Positions 9,225 to 17,143 of a stretch of 32,071 nt of DNA are shown here, piece after piece. The stretch comes from Desulfovibrio sp. (GTDB taxonomy: Bacteria; Desulfobacterota; Desulfovibrionia; Desulfovibrionales; Desulfovibrionaceae), in NCBI GenBank assembly GCA_014804965.1, contig JAAUYU010000023.1, positions 1 to 32,071 on the forward strand, read 5' to 3'. The notes beneath the pieces were generated by a model. It did no database searches and had not been told where the DNA came from. It worked only from the letters and a program-made list of their open reading frames with translations. Positions within the stretch are counted from its first letter, which is position 1; each line of letters starts with the position of its first letter. The position numbers and the translations under genes are program-made.

Positions 9225-9931
9225 GCACCATCACCTGGTACGGCCACTCGGCCTTCAAGATCGCCTGTGGCGACGCCTCCTGCGTCATCGACCCCTTTTT
9301 CGCGCCGCGCTGGGGGCAAAATCCCGACGAGGTGGGAAAGCCGGACATGGTGCTCGTGACGCATGACCACGGCGACCATGTGGGCGACGCGGTCTCCATC
9401 TGCAAGAAAACCGGGGCCATGCTCGGCGCGGTGGTGGGCACGGCCACGAAACTGCGCGACGCGGGCGTGCCCGAGCCGCAAATCCTGAACGGCATCGGCT
9501 TCAATATCGGCGGCACGCTCACGGTGAAGGGCATTGCCGTCACCATGACCCAGGCCTTCCATTCCAGCGATTCCAGCGTGCCCGTGGGCTATATCCTGCA
9601 CATGCCCGACGGCTTGGTCATCTACCACGCGGGCGACACGGGCATTTTCTCCAGCATGGAGCTTCTGGGCCGGCTCTACGGCATCCATGTGGCGCTTTTG
9701 CCCATGGGCGGCGTGTTCACCATGGACGCCGTGCAGGCAGCCCGGGCCAGCCGCCTCATCGGCTGCGCGGCGGTGGTGCCCATGCACTGGGGCACCTTCC
9801 CGGTGCTCGCGCAGAATGTGGACGGTTTCCGCAAGGAGCTCGCCGGCGCCTGCCCCGGCTGCTCCTGCGTGGAACTCACTCCGGGGCAGGCGAAGGAATT
9901 CACGCTCACTCAAAACGGCTTGCGCTGGTGA
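9221..9931 (+). CDS. UPF0173-family metal-dependent hydrolase (metallo-beta-lactamase fold)
   Basis: [14 protein letters not shown]...[15 protein letters not shown]...[39 protein letters not shown] overlap with the upstream stop. Confidence 0.9.
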   Translation: MSTITWYGHSAFKIACGDASCVIDPFFAPRWGQNPDEVGKPDMVLVTHDHGDHVGDAVSICKKTGAMLGAVVGTATKLRDAGVPEPQILNGIGFNIGGTLTVKGIAVTMTQAFHSSDSSVPVGYILHMPDGLVIYHAGDTGIFSSMELLGRLYGIHVALLPMGGVFTMDAVQAARASRLIGCAAVVPMHWGTFPVLAQNVDGFRKELAGACPGCSCVELTPGQAKEFTLTQNGLRW

Positions 9932-10421
9932 TCATCACCATGTCGGCGGGGACGTTTTCGTGGATGCCCACGGTCTTGGTCTTGACCTTGGCGATCTTGT
10001 CCACCACGTCCATGCCGTCCGTGACCTTGCCGAACACGCAGTAGCCCCAGCCGTCGATGGTGGGCGCGCGGAAGTCCAGGAAGTCGTTGTCCACGAGGTT
10101 GATGAAGAACTGGGCCGAGGCGCTGTGCGGGTCGCTGGTGCGGGCCATGGACACGGAGCCCCGCTCGTTCTTGAGGCCGTTGTCGGCCTCGTTGGGGATA
10201 GGCTCGTGGGTGGGCTTTTCGCGCATCCGCGCGTCCATGCCGCCACCCTGGATCATGAAGCCGGGGATGACGCGGTGAAAGATGGTGTTGTTGTAAAAGC
10301 CCTCGTCCACATACATGAGGAAGTTTTCCACCGTCCTCGGGGCCTTGTCGGGATAGAGCTCGATGAGGATGTCGCCCTCGGTGGTCTCGAGCAGGACGAC
10401 GGGATTTTTCTTGTCTGCCAT
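9906..10421 (-). CDS. Cyclophilin-type peptidyl-prolyl cis-trans isomerase
   Basis: [62 protein letters not shown]...[13 protein letters not shown]. Confidence 0.92.
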   Translation of the reverse strand: MADKKNPVVLLETTEGDILIELYPDKAPRTVENFLMYVDEGFYNNTIFHRVIPGFMIQGGGMDARMREKPTHEPIPNEADNGLKNERGSVSMARTSDPHSASAQFFINLVDNDFLDFRAPTIDGWGYCVFGKVTDGMDVVDKIAKVKTKTVGIHENVPADMVMITSASRFE

Positions 10422-10532
10422 TGCTGACTCCCTGCTGCGCCGGGATTTGGCGGCGGATGGCTCCCGCGCCGGGCGCGCGGCTCGACTATAGGCGCACATG
10501 CCCCGCTTGACAATGGCGGCGGCCGGCGGGGA

Positions 10533-11723
10533 ATGAGGATGAAGGGACGGAGAGCCGGAGCCGCAAAGACCGCAAGGCCGCTTCTGCCGGGCACCCTCCC
10601 CGGCATGGGCGTCGAACCGCGCCCCCTGCGCGACCCGGAACGCCACGCGGCGGAGCTCTCGCCCCTGCTCTGCGCGTGGTTTGCGGAGAGCAGCCGCGAC
10701 CTTCCCTGGCGGGTGAACTACAAGCCCTATGAGGTCTGGATTTCCGAGGTCATGCTCCAGCAGACCCAGATGGACCGCGCGGTGGACTATTTCCGCCGCT
10801 GGATGGCGCAGCTCCCGGACGTGGCGGCGCTGGCCGCGGCTTCGGAGGAGACGGTGCTCCGCCTCTGGGAGGGGCTCGGCTACTATTCCCGGGCGCGCAA
10901 CCTCATGGCCGCGGCGCGGCGCATCATGGCGGAGCACGGCGGCGTGTTCCCGGAACAGGAGGAGGCTATCCGCGCGCTCCCGGGCATCGGCCCCTACACG
11001 GCGGCGGCCGTGGCGAGCATCGCCTTCTGTCAGCCCGTGGCCTGCGTGGACGCCAATGTGGAGCGCGTGCTCGCGCGGCTTTTCAATGTGGAAACGCCCG
11101 TGCGCCGCGAGCCCGCGGCAACCTTCATCCGGCAATGGGCGCTCCGCCTTGTGCCGGAAGATGCGGCCAGGGAGCATAACCAGGCCATGATGGAGCTGGG
11201 CGCGCTCGTCTGCCGCAGGCAGCCGCGCTGCGGCCTGTGCCCCTGGGGCGATTTTTGCCGGGCGCGGCATCTGGGCGTGGCCGCGGAGCGCCCGGTGAAA
11301 GACGAGGGGCCGGGCATGACCGCCCTCACGACCGTGGCGGGCATCCTTATGGCCCGCGGCCGCATCCTCGTGCACCGCCGCCCGGCGCGGGGCGTGTGGG
11401 GCGGGTTGTGGGAATTTCCCGGCGGCGCCGTCCCGGAGGGGGAGGCTGCGGGCGCGGCCCTCCTGCGTCATCTGCGGGAGGGATGCGGGCTCGGGGCGCG
11501 GCTTCTCGAGGGCGGCGGCAAGATCCTCCACACGCGCACGCGCTACCGCATCACCCTGCACTGGCGCAGGCTCGGGCTTGTGCAGGGTGCGGCGGGCTCC
11601 TTGGCCGCGTCGCCGCCCCACTTACCGGATGCCACCTGGCGCTGGGTCACGCCGGAAGAACTGGCTGATCTGCCCCTGCCCGCGCCGCACCGCAAGCTGG
11701 CCGTGCTCGCACTCGGGCGCTGA
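10533..11723 (+). CDS. mutY: A/G-specific adenine glycosylase with C-terminal NUDIX domain
   Basis: [24 protein letters not shown]...[18 protein letters not shown]...[17 protein letters not shown]...[10 protein letters not shown] (4Fe-4S site). Confidence 0.93.
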   Translation: MRMKGRRAGAAKTARPLLPGTLPGMGVEPRPLRDPERHAAELSPLLCAWFAESSRDLPWRVNYKPYEVWISEVMLQQTQMDRAVDYFRRWMAQLPDVAALAAASEETVLRLWEGLGYYSRARNLMAAARRIMAEHGGVFPEQEEAIRALPGIGPYTAAAVASIAFCQPVACVDANVERVLARLFNVETPVRREPAATFIRQWALRLVPEDAAREHNQAMMELGALVCRRQPRCGLCPWGDFCRARHLGVAAERPVKDEGPGMTALTTVAGILMARGRILVHRRPARGVWGGLWEFPGGAVPEGEAAGAALLRHLREGCGLGARLLEGGGKILHTRTRYRITLHWRRLGLVQGAAGSLAASPPHLPDATWRWVTPEELADLPLPAPHRKLAVLALGR

Positions 11724-11737
11724 TTCCGCGGCCCGGT

Positions 11738-12679
11738 TCAGGCCGTCGCGCCCTCCTCCACGGCTGCACGGATGCGGCACACGCCGCAGAGATCCCCGGA
11801 GGAGGTGGGCGAGCCGCACTGCACGCAGGGCGCGAGCGGGGCGCCGACCTCTTCCTCCTCACGGGCAAAGGCCTGCTTGCCGCGCGCGAGAAAGCCCTGG
11901 TAAAAGTCCAGCTTGCGGCCGGGCATGGCCGCCTCCAGCCTTTGCAGGACGCCCTTGAGCGTGGTGAAACTGGCCCCCGGGCTGTAGGGGCAGGGCGCGT
12001 GATGGTGCTCGATGCCCATCAGAAAGGCGTAGTTGGCTGTCTCGAATTCCGTGAGCCGCCAGAGCGGCTTGACCTTGCGCGCGAAGCCCGGCTGGGCCGG
12101 TAGCAGCGGCCCCTGGTCCGACAGGTAGGCCGTGTCCCAGCGCAGGGTATTGCTGAAAAGCCGCGCCACCTCGTCGTCGAGGTTGTGGCCCGTGGCGATG
12201 GCGTCAAAGCCGCCCTCAAGCGCCACGCGGTTGAACACATGGCGCTTCACCTTGCCACACACCGAGCACACCGGGCGCTTGAGCCGCTCCTTCACGAGCG
12301 GGATGGCAAGGCCCTCGGCCGCCATGTCCGCCACGCGCAAGGCAAGGCCGTGGGCGGCGCAAAAGCGCTCCACCACGCCGCGGGCCACGTCGGAAGAGCC
12401 GGGAATGGCGAGGTCCACGAAGAGCCCGGTCACGTCATAGCCCTGGCGCGAGAGTTCCAGCATGAGGGCCAGCGAGTCCTTGCCGCCGGAAAGCGCCACG
12501 AGGATACGCTCGTCGCGGGTAAAAAGCGGCTCGCCGTGTTTCCCATCCGGGCCGGGCGCGCCCTTGATGCCGCGCTCCACCTGGCGGGCGAAGAAATCCT
12601 TGTAGCAGGCGGCGCAGAAGGCCGCGTTATGGCTTTTCAGGGCCACCTGCGCCGTGGCCTTGCAGATCTTGCACTTCAT
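11738..12679 (-). CDS. TtuA/Ncs6-like PP-loop tRNA sulfurtransferase family protein
   Basis: N-terminal CKICKATAQ..FCAACY zinc motif, PP-loop VALSGGKDSLALM, PVCSVCG, ATGHNLDDE, C-terminal CVQCGSPTSSGDLCGVC. Confidence 0.85.
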   Translation of the reverse strand: MKCKICKATAQVALKSHNAAFCAACYKDFFARQVERGIKGAPGPDGKHGEPLFTRDERILVALSGGKDSLALMLELSRQGYDVTGLFVDLAIPGSSDVARGVVERFCAAHGLALRVADMAAEGLAIPLVKERLKRPVCSVCGKVKRHVFNRVALEGGFDAIATGHNLDDEVARLFSNTLRWDTAYLSDQGPLLPAQPGFARKVKPLWRLTEFETANYAFLMGIEHHHAPCPYSPGASFTTLKGVLQRLEAAMPGRKLDFYQGFLARGKQAFAREEEEVGAPLAPCVQCGSPTSSGDLCGVCRIRAAVEEGATA

Positions 12680-12899
12680 GGTTTTCCTGCTGTTGGGAGA
12701 TGTGAGGCGCCCGCATCTTTCCGCAGGCGCAGGCGTTTTTCAAGGTTTTTCGTAGGCGCGGGCCGCGCCCTTGACAGGGACGGCCCCGGCCGGATACCCC
12801 AATGAGGATGCGGCAGCGGACCCTGGCCCGCCCGGCGCGCGCCGGGCGCCCCGCCAGGCCCGTGTTGCCGCGCGCCAACCATAGCGACGGAGATGCCCT

Positions 12900-13421
12900 A
12901 TGAGCACCCTTATCGTCATCGTCTATCCCGACGAGCTTCAGGCCGAGCAGGTCCGGCTCGATTTCATCAAGATGCAGAAGGAATACCTCGTCAGCCTCGA
13001 GGACGCGGTCATCGCCGTGAAAAAGCCGGACGGCAAGGTCAAGCTGCACCAGATGTACAATCTCACCCTGGGCGGCGCCATGAGCGGCGGCCTGTGGGGC
13101 ACGCTCATCGGCCTTATCTTCCTCAACCCGCTTTTGGGCCTCGTGGTGGGCGCGGGCGCGGGCGCCGTGGCCGGGGCGCTCAGCGACGTGGGCATCAACG
13201 ACGACTTCATGAAGCAGCTCGCCTCCACCCTCACCCCCGGCTCCTCGGCGCTCTTCGTGCTGGTGGATTCCGCCATCACCGACAAGGTGCGCGACGCGCT
13301 GGCCGGCACGGGCGGCAAGATCATCCAGACCTCCCTCTCCACGCCGGACCAGGAAAAGCTCCAGCAGGCCCTCGACGAAGCCAAGAAGCAGATCGCGGCC
13401 GCTCAGCCCGACCAGAAGTAA
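12900..13421 (+). CDS. DUF1269-family membrane protein
   Basis: MSTLIVIVYPDELQAEQVRLDF...LGGAMSGGLWGTLIGLIFLNPLLGLVVGAGAGAVAGALSDVGINDDFMKQL. Confidence 0.85.
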   Translation: MSTLIVIVYPDELQAEQVRLDFIKMQKEYLVSLEDAVIAVKKPDGKVKLHQMYNLTLGGAMSGGLWGTLIGLIFLNPLLGLVVGAGAGAVAGALSDVGINDDFMKQLASTLTPGSSALFVLVDSAITDKVRDALAGTGGKIIQTSLSTPDQEKLQQALDEAKKQIAAAQPDQK

Positions 13422-13467
13422 TTCCCCCGCCGGGCGTCCGGCCCGCATCAATCCCGCTTTAAAACCA

Positions 13468-13499
13468 ATATCCCCGGAGGGCGTACCCTCCGGGGATAT
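13468..13499. terminator. Strong hairpin, probable bidirectional terminator
   Basis: ATATCCCCGGAGGGCGTACCCTCCGGGGATAT, near-perfect palindrome between convergent genes; short T tracts. Confidence 0.6.
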
Positions 13500-13540
13500 A
13501 TGGTCTGCACCCCTTGTGGGGGACTCAACCAGATCGGCGG

Positions 13541-14440
13541 TTAGCCGATGAGCTGCATGGCCATCTGCGGCATGCTGTTGGCCTGCGAGAGCATGGCCAC
13601 CGCCGACTGGGTGAGGATCTGGTTGCGGACGAACTGCGTCATTTCCGTGGCCACGTCCACGTCGGAAATGCGGGATTCCGCAGCCTGCAGGTTTTCGGCC
13701 TGGGTCGTGAGGTTGGTGATGGTGTTCTCCAACCGGTTCTGGAGTGCGCCAAGGTGGGCGCGGATCTTGTCCTTGGACACGATGGCGTCATTGATGCCGA
13801 CCAGCGCCTTCTGGGCGGCTTCCTGCGTGGAGACCGTGTAGGCGGCCGCGTCGGTGCTCGCCTCGTTGCCCACACCCAGGGCGGACGCGGTGGCCGTGCC
13901 GATCTGGATGTAGTAGTAGTCTTCCGCGGAGTCGTTGGCCGAGCCGAAGTGGACCTTCAGCTTGCCCTGCGACTCGATGCCGCTCTCGCCGCCGCCCTTG
14001 CCCACATGGTCGTCACTGGACAGATTGCCGTTCAGGAGCTTGATGTTGTTGAAGTCCGTGGCGTTGGCGATTCGGGTGATTTCCGAAGCCATGGCCTGGT
14101 ACTCGGACTCGATCATCAGGCGCTGAGTGGAATCGTAGGTGCCCGTGGCCGCCTGTTCCGCCAATTCCTTCATGCGCACGAGCTTTTCGTCGATGACGCC
14201 CAAAGCACCGTCCGCCGTCTGGAGGAGGGAAATGGCGTCATTGGCGTTGCGCACGCCCTGATTCAGAGCCGCGATATCCGAGCGCATGAGCTCGCGGATG
14301 GCGAGGCCGGCCGCGTCGTCGGCCGCGCTGTTCACGCGCAGGCCCGAGGACAGGCGCTGGGTCGAGGTCTGAAGGTTGCCGTAGTGGCTGGTAAGGGTGT
14401 TGGCGACATTGCTGGCCATCTGATTGTGATTGATGAACAT
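13541..14440 (-). CDS. Flagellin (paralogue 1)
   Basis: MFINHNQMASNVANTLTSHYGNLQTSTQRLSSGLRVNSAADDAAGLAIRELMR...ILTQSAVAMLSQANSMPQMAMQLIG. Confidence 0.97.
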   Translation of the reverse strand: MFINHNQMASNVANTLTSHYGNLQTSTQRLSSGLRVNSAADDAAGLAIRELMRSDIAALNQGVRNANDAISLLQTADGALGVIDEKLVRMKELAEQAATGTYDSTQRLMIESEYQAMASEITRIANATDFNNIKLLNGNLSSDDHVGKGGGESGIESQGKLKVHFGSANDSAEDYYYIQIGTATASALGVGNEASTDAAAYTVSTQEAAQKALVGINDAIVSKDKIRAHLGALQNRLENTITNLTTQAENLQAAESRISDVDVATEMTQFVRNQILTQSAVAMLSQANSMPQMAMQLIG

Positions 14441-14441
14441 G

Positions 14442-14459
14442 ACATTCCTCCATGAATGT
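14442..14459 (-). promoter_or_regulatory. SD-proximal hairpin in flagellin-1 leader (candidate CsrA site)
   Basis: Minus strand ACATTC-ATGGAG-GAATGT: 6-bp perfect stem, 6-nt loop AUGGAG carrying the SD GGAG; AUG 1 nt downstream. Confidence 0.6.
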
Positions 14460-14488
14460 GCTGTGTTGCCCGGCGGCGCACTGTGCAC

Positions 14489-14506
14489 GCCCGCGTCCCT
14501 GCGGAC
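14489..14506 (-). promoter_or_regulatory. Distal hairpin in flagellin-1 leader (candidate CsrA site)
   Basis: Minus strand GTCCGC-AGGGAC-GCGGGC: stem with one U.G wobble, loop AGGGAC. Confidence 0.5.
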
Positions 14507-14680
14507 TACCGCCGTACGATGCCTGCTCCCGCAGGGTTGTCGTTATTCGTTTCTCTGCCCGCTTTCCGGTCCTTCGCCGGAAACTCGCGGGACCTCCCCC
14601 GCCTCGGGGGTTTCCCCCCTGCCCCGGCTCGTGGTGCCGGGGGTGGCAAAATCTGCCTGAATCAACCTGCACCCGTTTTT

Positions 14681-14697
14681 ATGCAGAGTTCGTGCCA
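14681..14697 (-). promoter_or_regulatory. Sigma-54 promoter for flagellin 1
   Basis: Minus strand TGGCACGAACTCTGCAT; matches TGGCAC-N5-TTGCA with GG-N10-GC spacing. Confidence 0.65.
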
Positions 14698-14865
14698 GAT
14701 TTCACGCCTTGCCGCCGGGTGAGGAGAGCATTTTCGCGGTTCCGGCTTCCTACCCTTCCGGCACCGCTCCCACCCCGGGGCGACGCCAAAATACAAGCAA
14801 GAAGCGGGCCATCCCGTCGGAAGTTATCAACAGGCCATTGACGCCATATTATTGATGCTTATTTT

Positions 14866-14900
14866 TCATTCACAAATTTTCCACAGGAGGTTGTGAATGA
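14866..14900 (+). promoter_or_regulatory. Hairpin enclosing SD and start codon of hsp20 (candidate RNA thermometer)
   Basis: TCATTCACAA-ATTTTCCACAGGAGG-TTGTGAATGA: perfect 10-bp inverted repeat; inner TTTCC/GGAGG pairing over an ACA triloop; ATG at 14897-14899. Confidence 0.6.
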
Positions 14901-15364
14901 GTACCATGTTTGTCATGCCCGGCCGCTGGCTTGCCGCCGCCGAGGCCGCGCGCAAGGCCGCTTCGCCCGTGCGCGACGATATAGACGCCATGTGTCAGAA
15001 TGCTGCCGCCCGCAAGGAGCGCCGCACCCCGGGCATCCTGCCCTGCGTGGACCTTGTGGCCGATGCCGACGCCTATACCCTCTCCATGGAGGTGCCGGGC
15101 GTGGACCCGGATGCCATCACCCTTGAGGTGCGCGAGGAAAATCTTGTCATTTCCGGCGAGAAAGCCTCGCCCCATGCCGAAGGCGCGGCGCGCATGGCCG
15201 CCGAGCGCGTATTCGGCGAATTCCGCCGCATGTGGGCGCTCCCCGAGGATGCGGACGCCGACGCCATCAGCGCGGCCACGAAAAACGGCGTCCTGACCGT
15301 CACCGTGCCGCGCAAGGCTGCGCCCGAGCCGCTGCACCGGACCATCGAGATCACGCGGCAATAA
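14897..15364 (+). CDS. Hsp20/alpha-crystallin small heat shock protein
   Basis: ADAYTLSMEVPGVDPDAITLEVREENLVISGEK...GEFRRMWALPEDADADAISAATKNGVLTVTVPRKA; alpha-crystallin domain with GVLTVTVPK-type end. Confidence 0.92.
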   Translation: MSTMFVMPGRWLAAAEAARKAASPVRDDIDAMCQNAAARKERRTPGILPCVDLVADADAYTLSMEVPGVDPDAITLEVREENLVISGEKASPHAEGAARMAAERVFGEFRRMWALPEDADADAISAATKNGVLTVTVPRKAAPEPLHRTIEITRQ

Positions 15365-15406
15365 TCTCTCATAGCCTCCTCCGGGCAAGGCCGCTTTGCG
15401 GCCGGA

Positions 15407-15445
15407 GTCCCGGCGCGGCATATGGGGCCGCGCCGGGACTTTTTT
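15407..15445 (+). terminator. Rho-independent terminator of hsp20
   Basis: GTCCCGGCGCGGC-ATATGGG-GCCGCGCCGGGAC-TTTTTT, 13-bp perfect stem. Confidence 0.9.
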
Positions 15446-15552
15446 GCCACAAAAAAAGACGCCCGCGGCAAAAGCTGCCGGGGCGTCAACCCGATGACGA
15501 AGGTGCGGCAGGCCGCGCCTTCCCGGGCCCGCGCAGCACCGCGGCCCACAGC

Positions 15553-15590
15553 AAAAGGCCCTTCCGGCAGCCGCCGGAAGGGCCTTTTTT
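15553..15590. terminator. Bidirectional terminator
   Basis: AAAAGGCCCTTCCGGCAGCCGCCGGAAGGGCCTTTTTT. Confidence 0.85.
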
Positions 15591-15639
15591 CTCCCCGGGC
15601 CCCCCACTAAAAGGCCCGGGGCATCCCCTCCACCAATTT

Positions 15640-16539
15640 CTAGCCGATGAGCTGCATGGCCATCTGCTGCATGCTGTTGGCCTGCGAAAGCATGGCCACC
15701 GCGGACTGCGTCAGGATCTGGTTGCGCACGAACTGCGTCATTTCCGAGGCCACGTCCACGTCCGAGATGCGCGACTCGGCGGACTGGAGATTTTCCGCCT
15801 GGGTGGTCAGGTTGGAAACGGTGTTCTCCAGCCGGTTCTGCAACGCGCCGAGGTGGGCCCGGATCTTGTCCTTGGACACGATGGCGTTGTTGATGGCGGT
15901 GAGCGCAGCCTGCGCCGCCGCCTGCGTGGAGATGGTGTAGCCGTCGCCCTCGGGGTCGGAGGCATTGCCCACGCCCAGCGCCGAAGCCGTGCTGTCGCCG
16001 ATCTGGATGTAGTAATAGTCCTCCGCCGAGTCATTGCCCGCGCCGAAGTGGACCTTCAGCTTGCCCTGCGACTCGAGGCCGCTGTCGCCGCCGCCGCTGC
16101 CCACATGGTCCTTGCCGGACAGGCTGCCGTTCAGGAGCTTGATGTTGTTGAAGTCCGTGGCGTTGGCGATTCGGGTGATTTCCGAGGCCATGGCCTGGTA
16201 TTCGGACTCGATCATCAGGCGCTGGGTGGAATCATAGGTGCCGGTGGCGGCCTGCTCGGCCAGTTCCTTCATGCGGATGAGCTTTTCGTCGATGATGCCG
16301 AGGGCGCCGTCCGCCGTCTGGATGAGGGAAATGGCGTCATTGGCGTTGCGCACGCCCTGTTGCAGGGATGCGATGTCCGCCCGCATGAGTTCGCGGATGG
16401 CGAGGCCGGCCGCGTCGTCGGCCGCGCTGTTGACGCGCAGGCCCGAGGACAGCCGCTGGGTCGAGGTCTGCAGGTTGCTGTAGTGGCCGGCCAGAGTGTT
16501 GCCGACGTTGCTCGCCATCAGATTGTGATTGATATACAT
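15640..16539 (-). CDS. Flagellin (paralogue 2)
   Basis: MYINHNLMASNVGNTLAGHYSNLQTSTQRLSSGLRVNSAADDAAGLAIRELMR...ILTQSAVAMLSQANSMQQMAMQLIG; nearly identical to 13541-14440 except a short central stretch. Confidence 0.97.
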   Translation of the reverse strand: MYINHNLMASNVGNTLAGHYSNLQTSTQRLSSGLRVNSAADDAAGLAIRELMRADIASLQQGVRNANDAISLIQTADGALGIIDEKLIRMKELAEQAATGTYDSTQRLMIESEYQAMASEITRIANATDFNNIKLLNGSLSGKDHVGSGGGDSGLESQGKLKVHFGAGNDSAEDYYYIQIGDSTASALGVGNASDPEGDGYTISTQAAAQAALTAINNAIVSKDKIRAHLGALQNRLENTVSNLTTQAENLQSAESRISDVDVASEMTQFVRNQILTQSAVAMLSQANSMQQMAMQLIG

Positions 16540-16540
16540 A

Positions 16541-16556
16541 CATTCCTCCCTGAATG
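16541..16556 (-). promoter_or_regulatory. SD-proximal hairpin in flagellin-2 leader (candidate CsrA site)
   Basis: Minus strand CATTC-AGGGAG-GAATG (extendable by G.U), SD in loop, directly before ATG. Confidence 0.6.
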
Positions 16557-16584
16557 CTGTACGTCACGGGCGGTGCACCATGCA

Positions 16585-16600
16585 GACGCGTCCCTGCGTC
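16585..16600 (-). promoter_or_regulatory. Distal hairpin in flagellin-2 leader (candidate CsrA site)
   Basis: Minus strand GACGC-AGGGAC-GCGTC, 5-bp perfect stem, loop identical to flagellin-1 distal hairpin. Confidence 0.55.
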
Positions 16601-16617
16601 CTTCCGCCTCAGTGAGT

Positions 16618-16644
16618 TTATCGGCGCCACGGGCCAAAGGATTA
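16618..16644 (-). promoter_or_regulatory. Sigma-28 (FliA) promoter for flagellin 2
   Basis: Minus strand TAATCCTT-N11-GCCGATAA; perfect -10 GCCGATAA with 11-nt spacer, -35 partial match to TAAAGTTT. Confidence 0.65.
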
Positions 16645-16803
16645 GGGCCGGGAGGAAAAATTTTCCCAGATTCAACCCACTGTTTTTTCAGGAAAAAGTG
16701 GCATCTTCGCCAGCCTGGCGGCAAAAATTTCCCACCGCGCTTCCGGGATTGCCAACGGCGCCTGGCCTTGCGCAGGCCGCCCCGGCCGCCTATACTCCCT
16801 TCC

Positions 16804-17142
16804 ATGCACACCAATGCCCTGTGCCGCACCGCTCTTGCCCTTGCCCTGGCCTTCGCCCTTGCCGCGCTCCCCGCGTGCGGCCCGAAGGAAATCGGCGCAG
16901 GCAGCTCGGTCGAGAACCGCGAGGCGGGCGGGGGCGCACCCAGCGCCGAGCTCATGCGCTACCCCATGACCGGGGCGAGCCCACGCGAGCGGATGCTCTA
17001 CCTCAACACCCGGCCCGACATCGTGCAGCAGGTGCAGGACTGGCGCATACGCAGCTACCAGCGCATGATGGGCGTCCAGCCCTCGCCGGAAGACCCGGCC
17101 TATCGCGCGGTGCCCAAACAGCGCAGCCCCTTCAGGCAATAA
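16804..17142 (+). CDS. Small putative lipoprotein
   Basis: MHTNALCRTALALALAFALAALPACGPKEIG...; signal peptide with LPAC lipobox. Confidence 0.75.
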   Translation: MHTNALCRTALALALAFALAALPACGPKEIGAGSSVENREAGGGAPSAELMRYPMTGASPRERMLYLNTRPDIVQQVQDWRIRSYQRMMGVQPSPEDPAYRAVPKQRSPFRQ

Positions 17143-17143
17143 G

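Noticed and set aside
14866-14900. CIRCE/HrcA operator at hsp20
   Set aside because: The inverted repeat TCATTCACAA-N15-TTGTGAATGA does not match TTAGCACTC-N9-GAGTGCTAA.
15232-17142. 636-aa + strand ORF spanning hsp20 to lipoprotein
   Set aside because: Runs antisense through flagellin 2; a fortuitous open frame.
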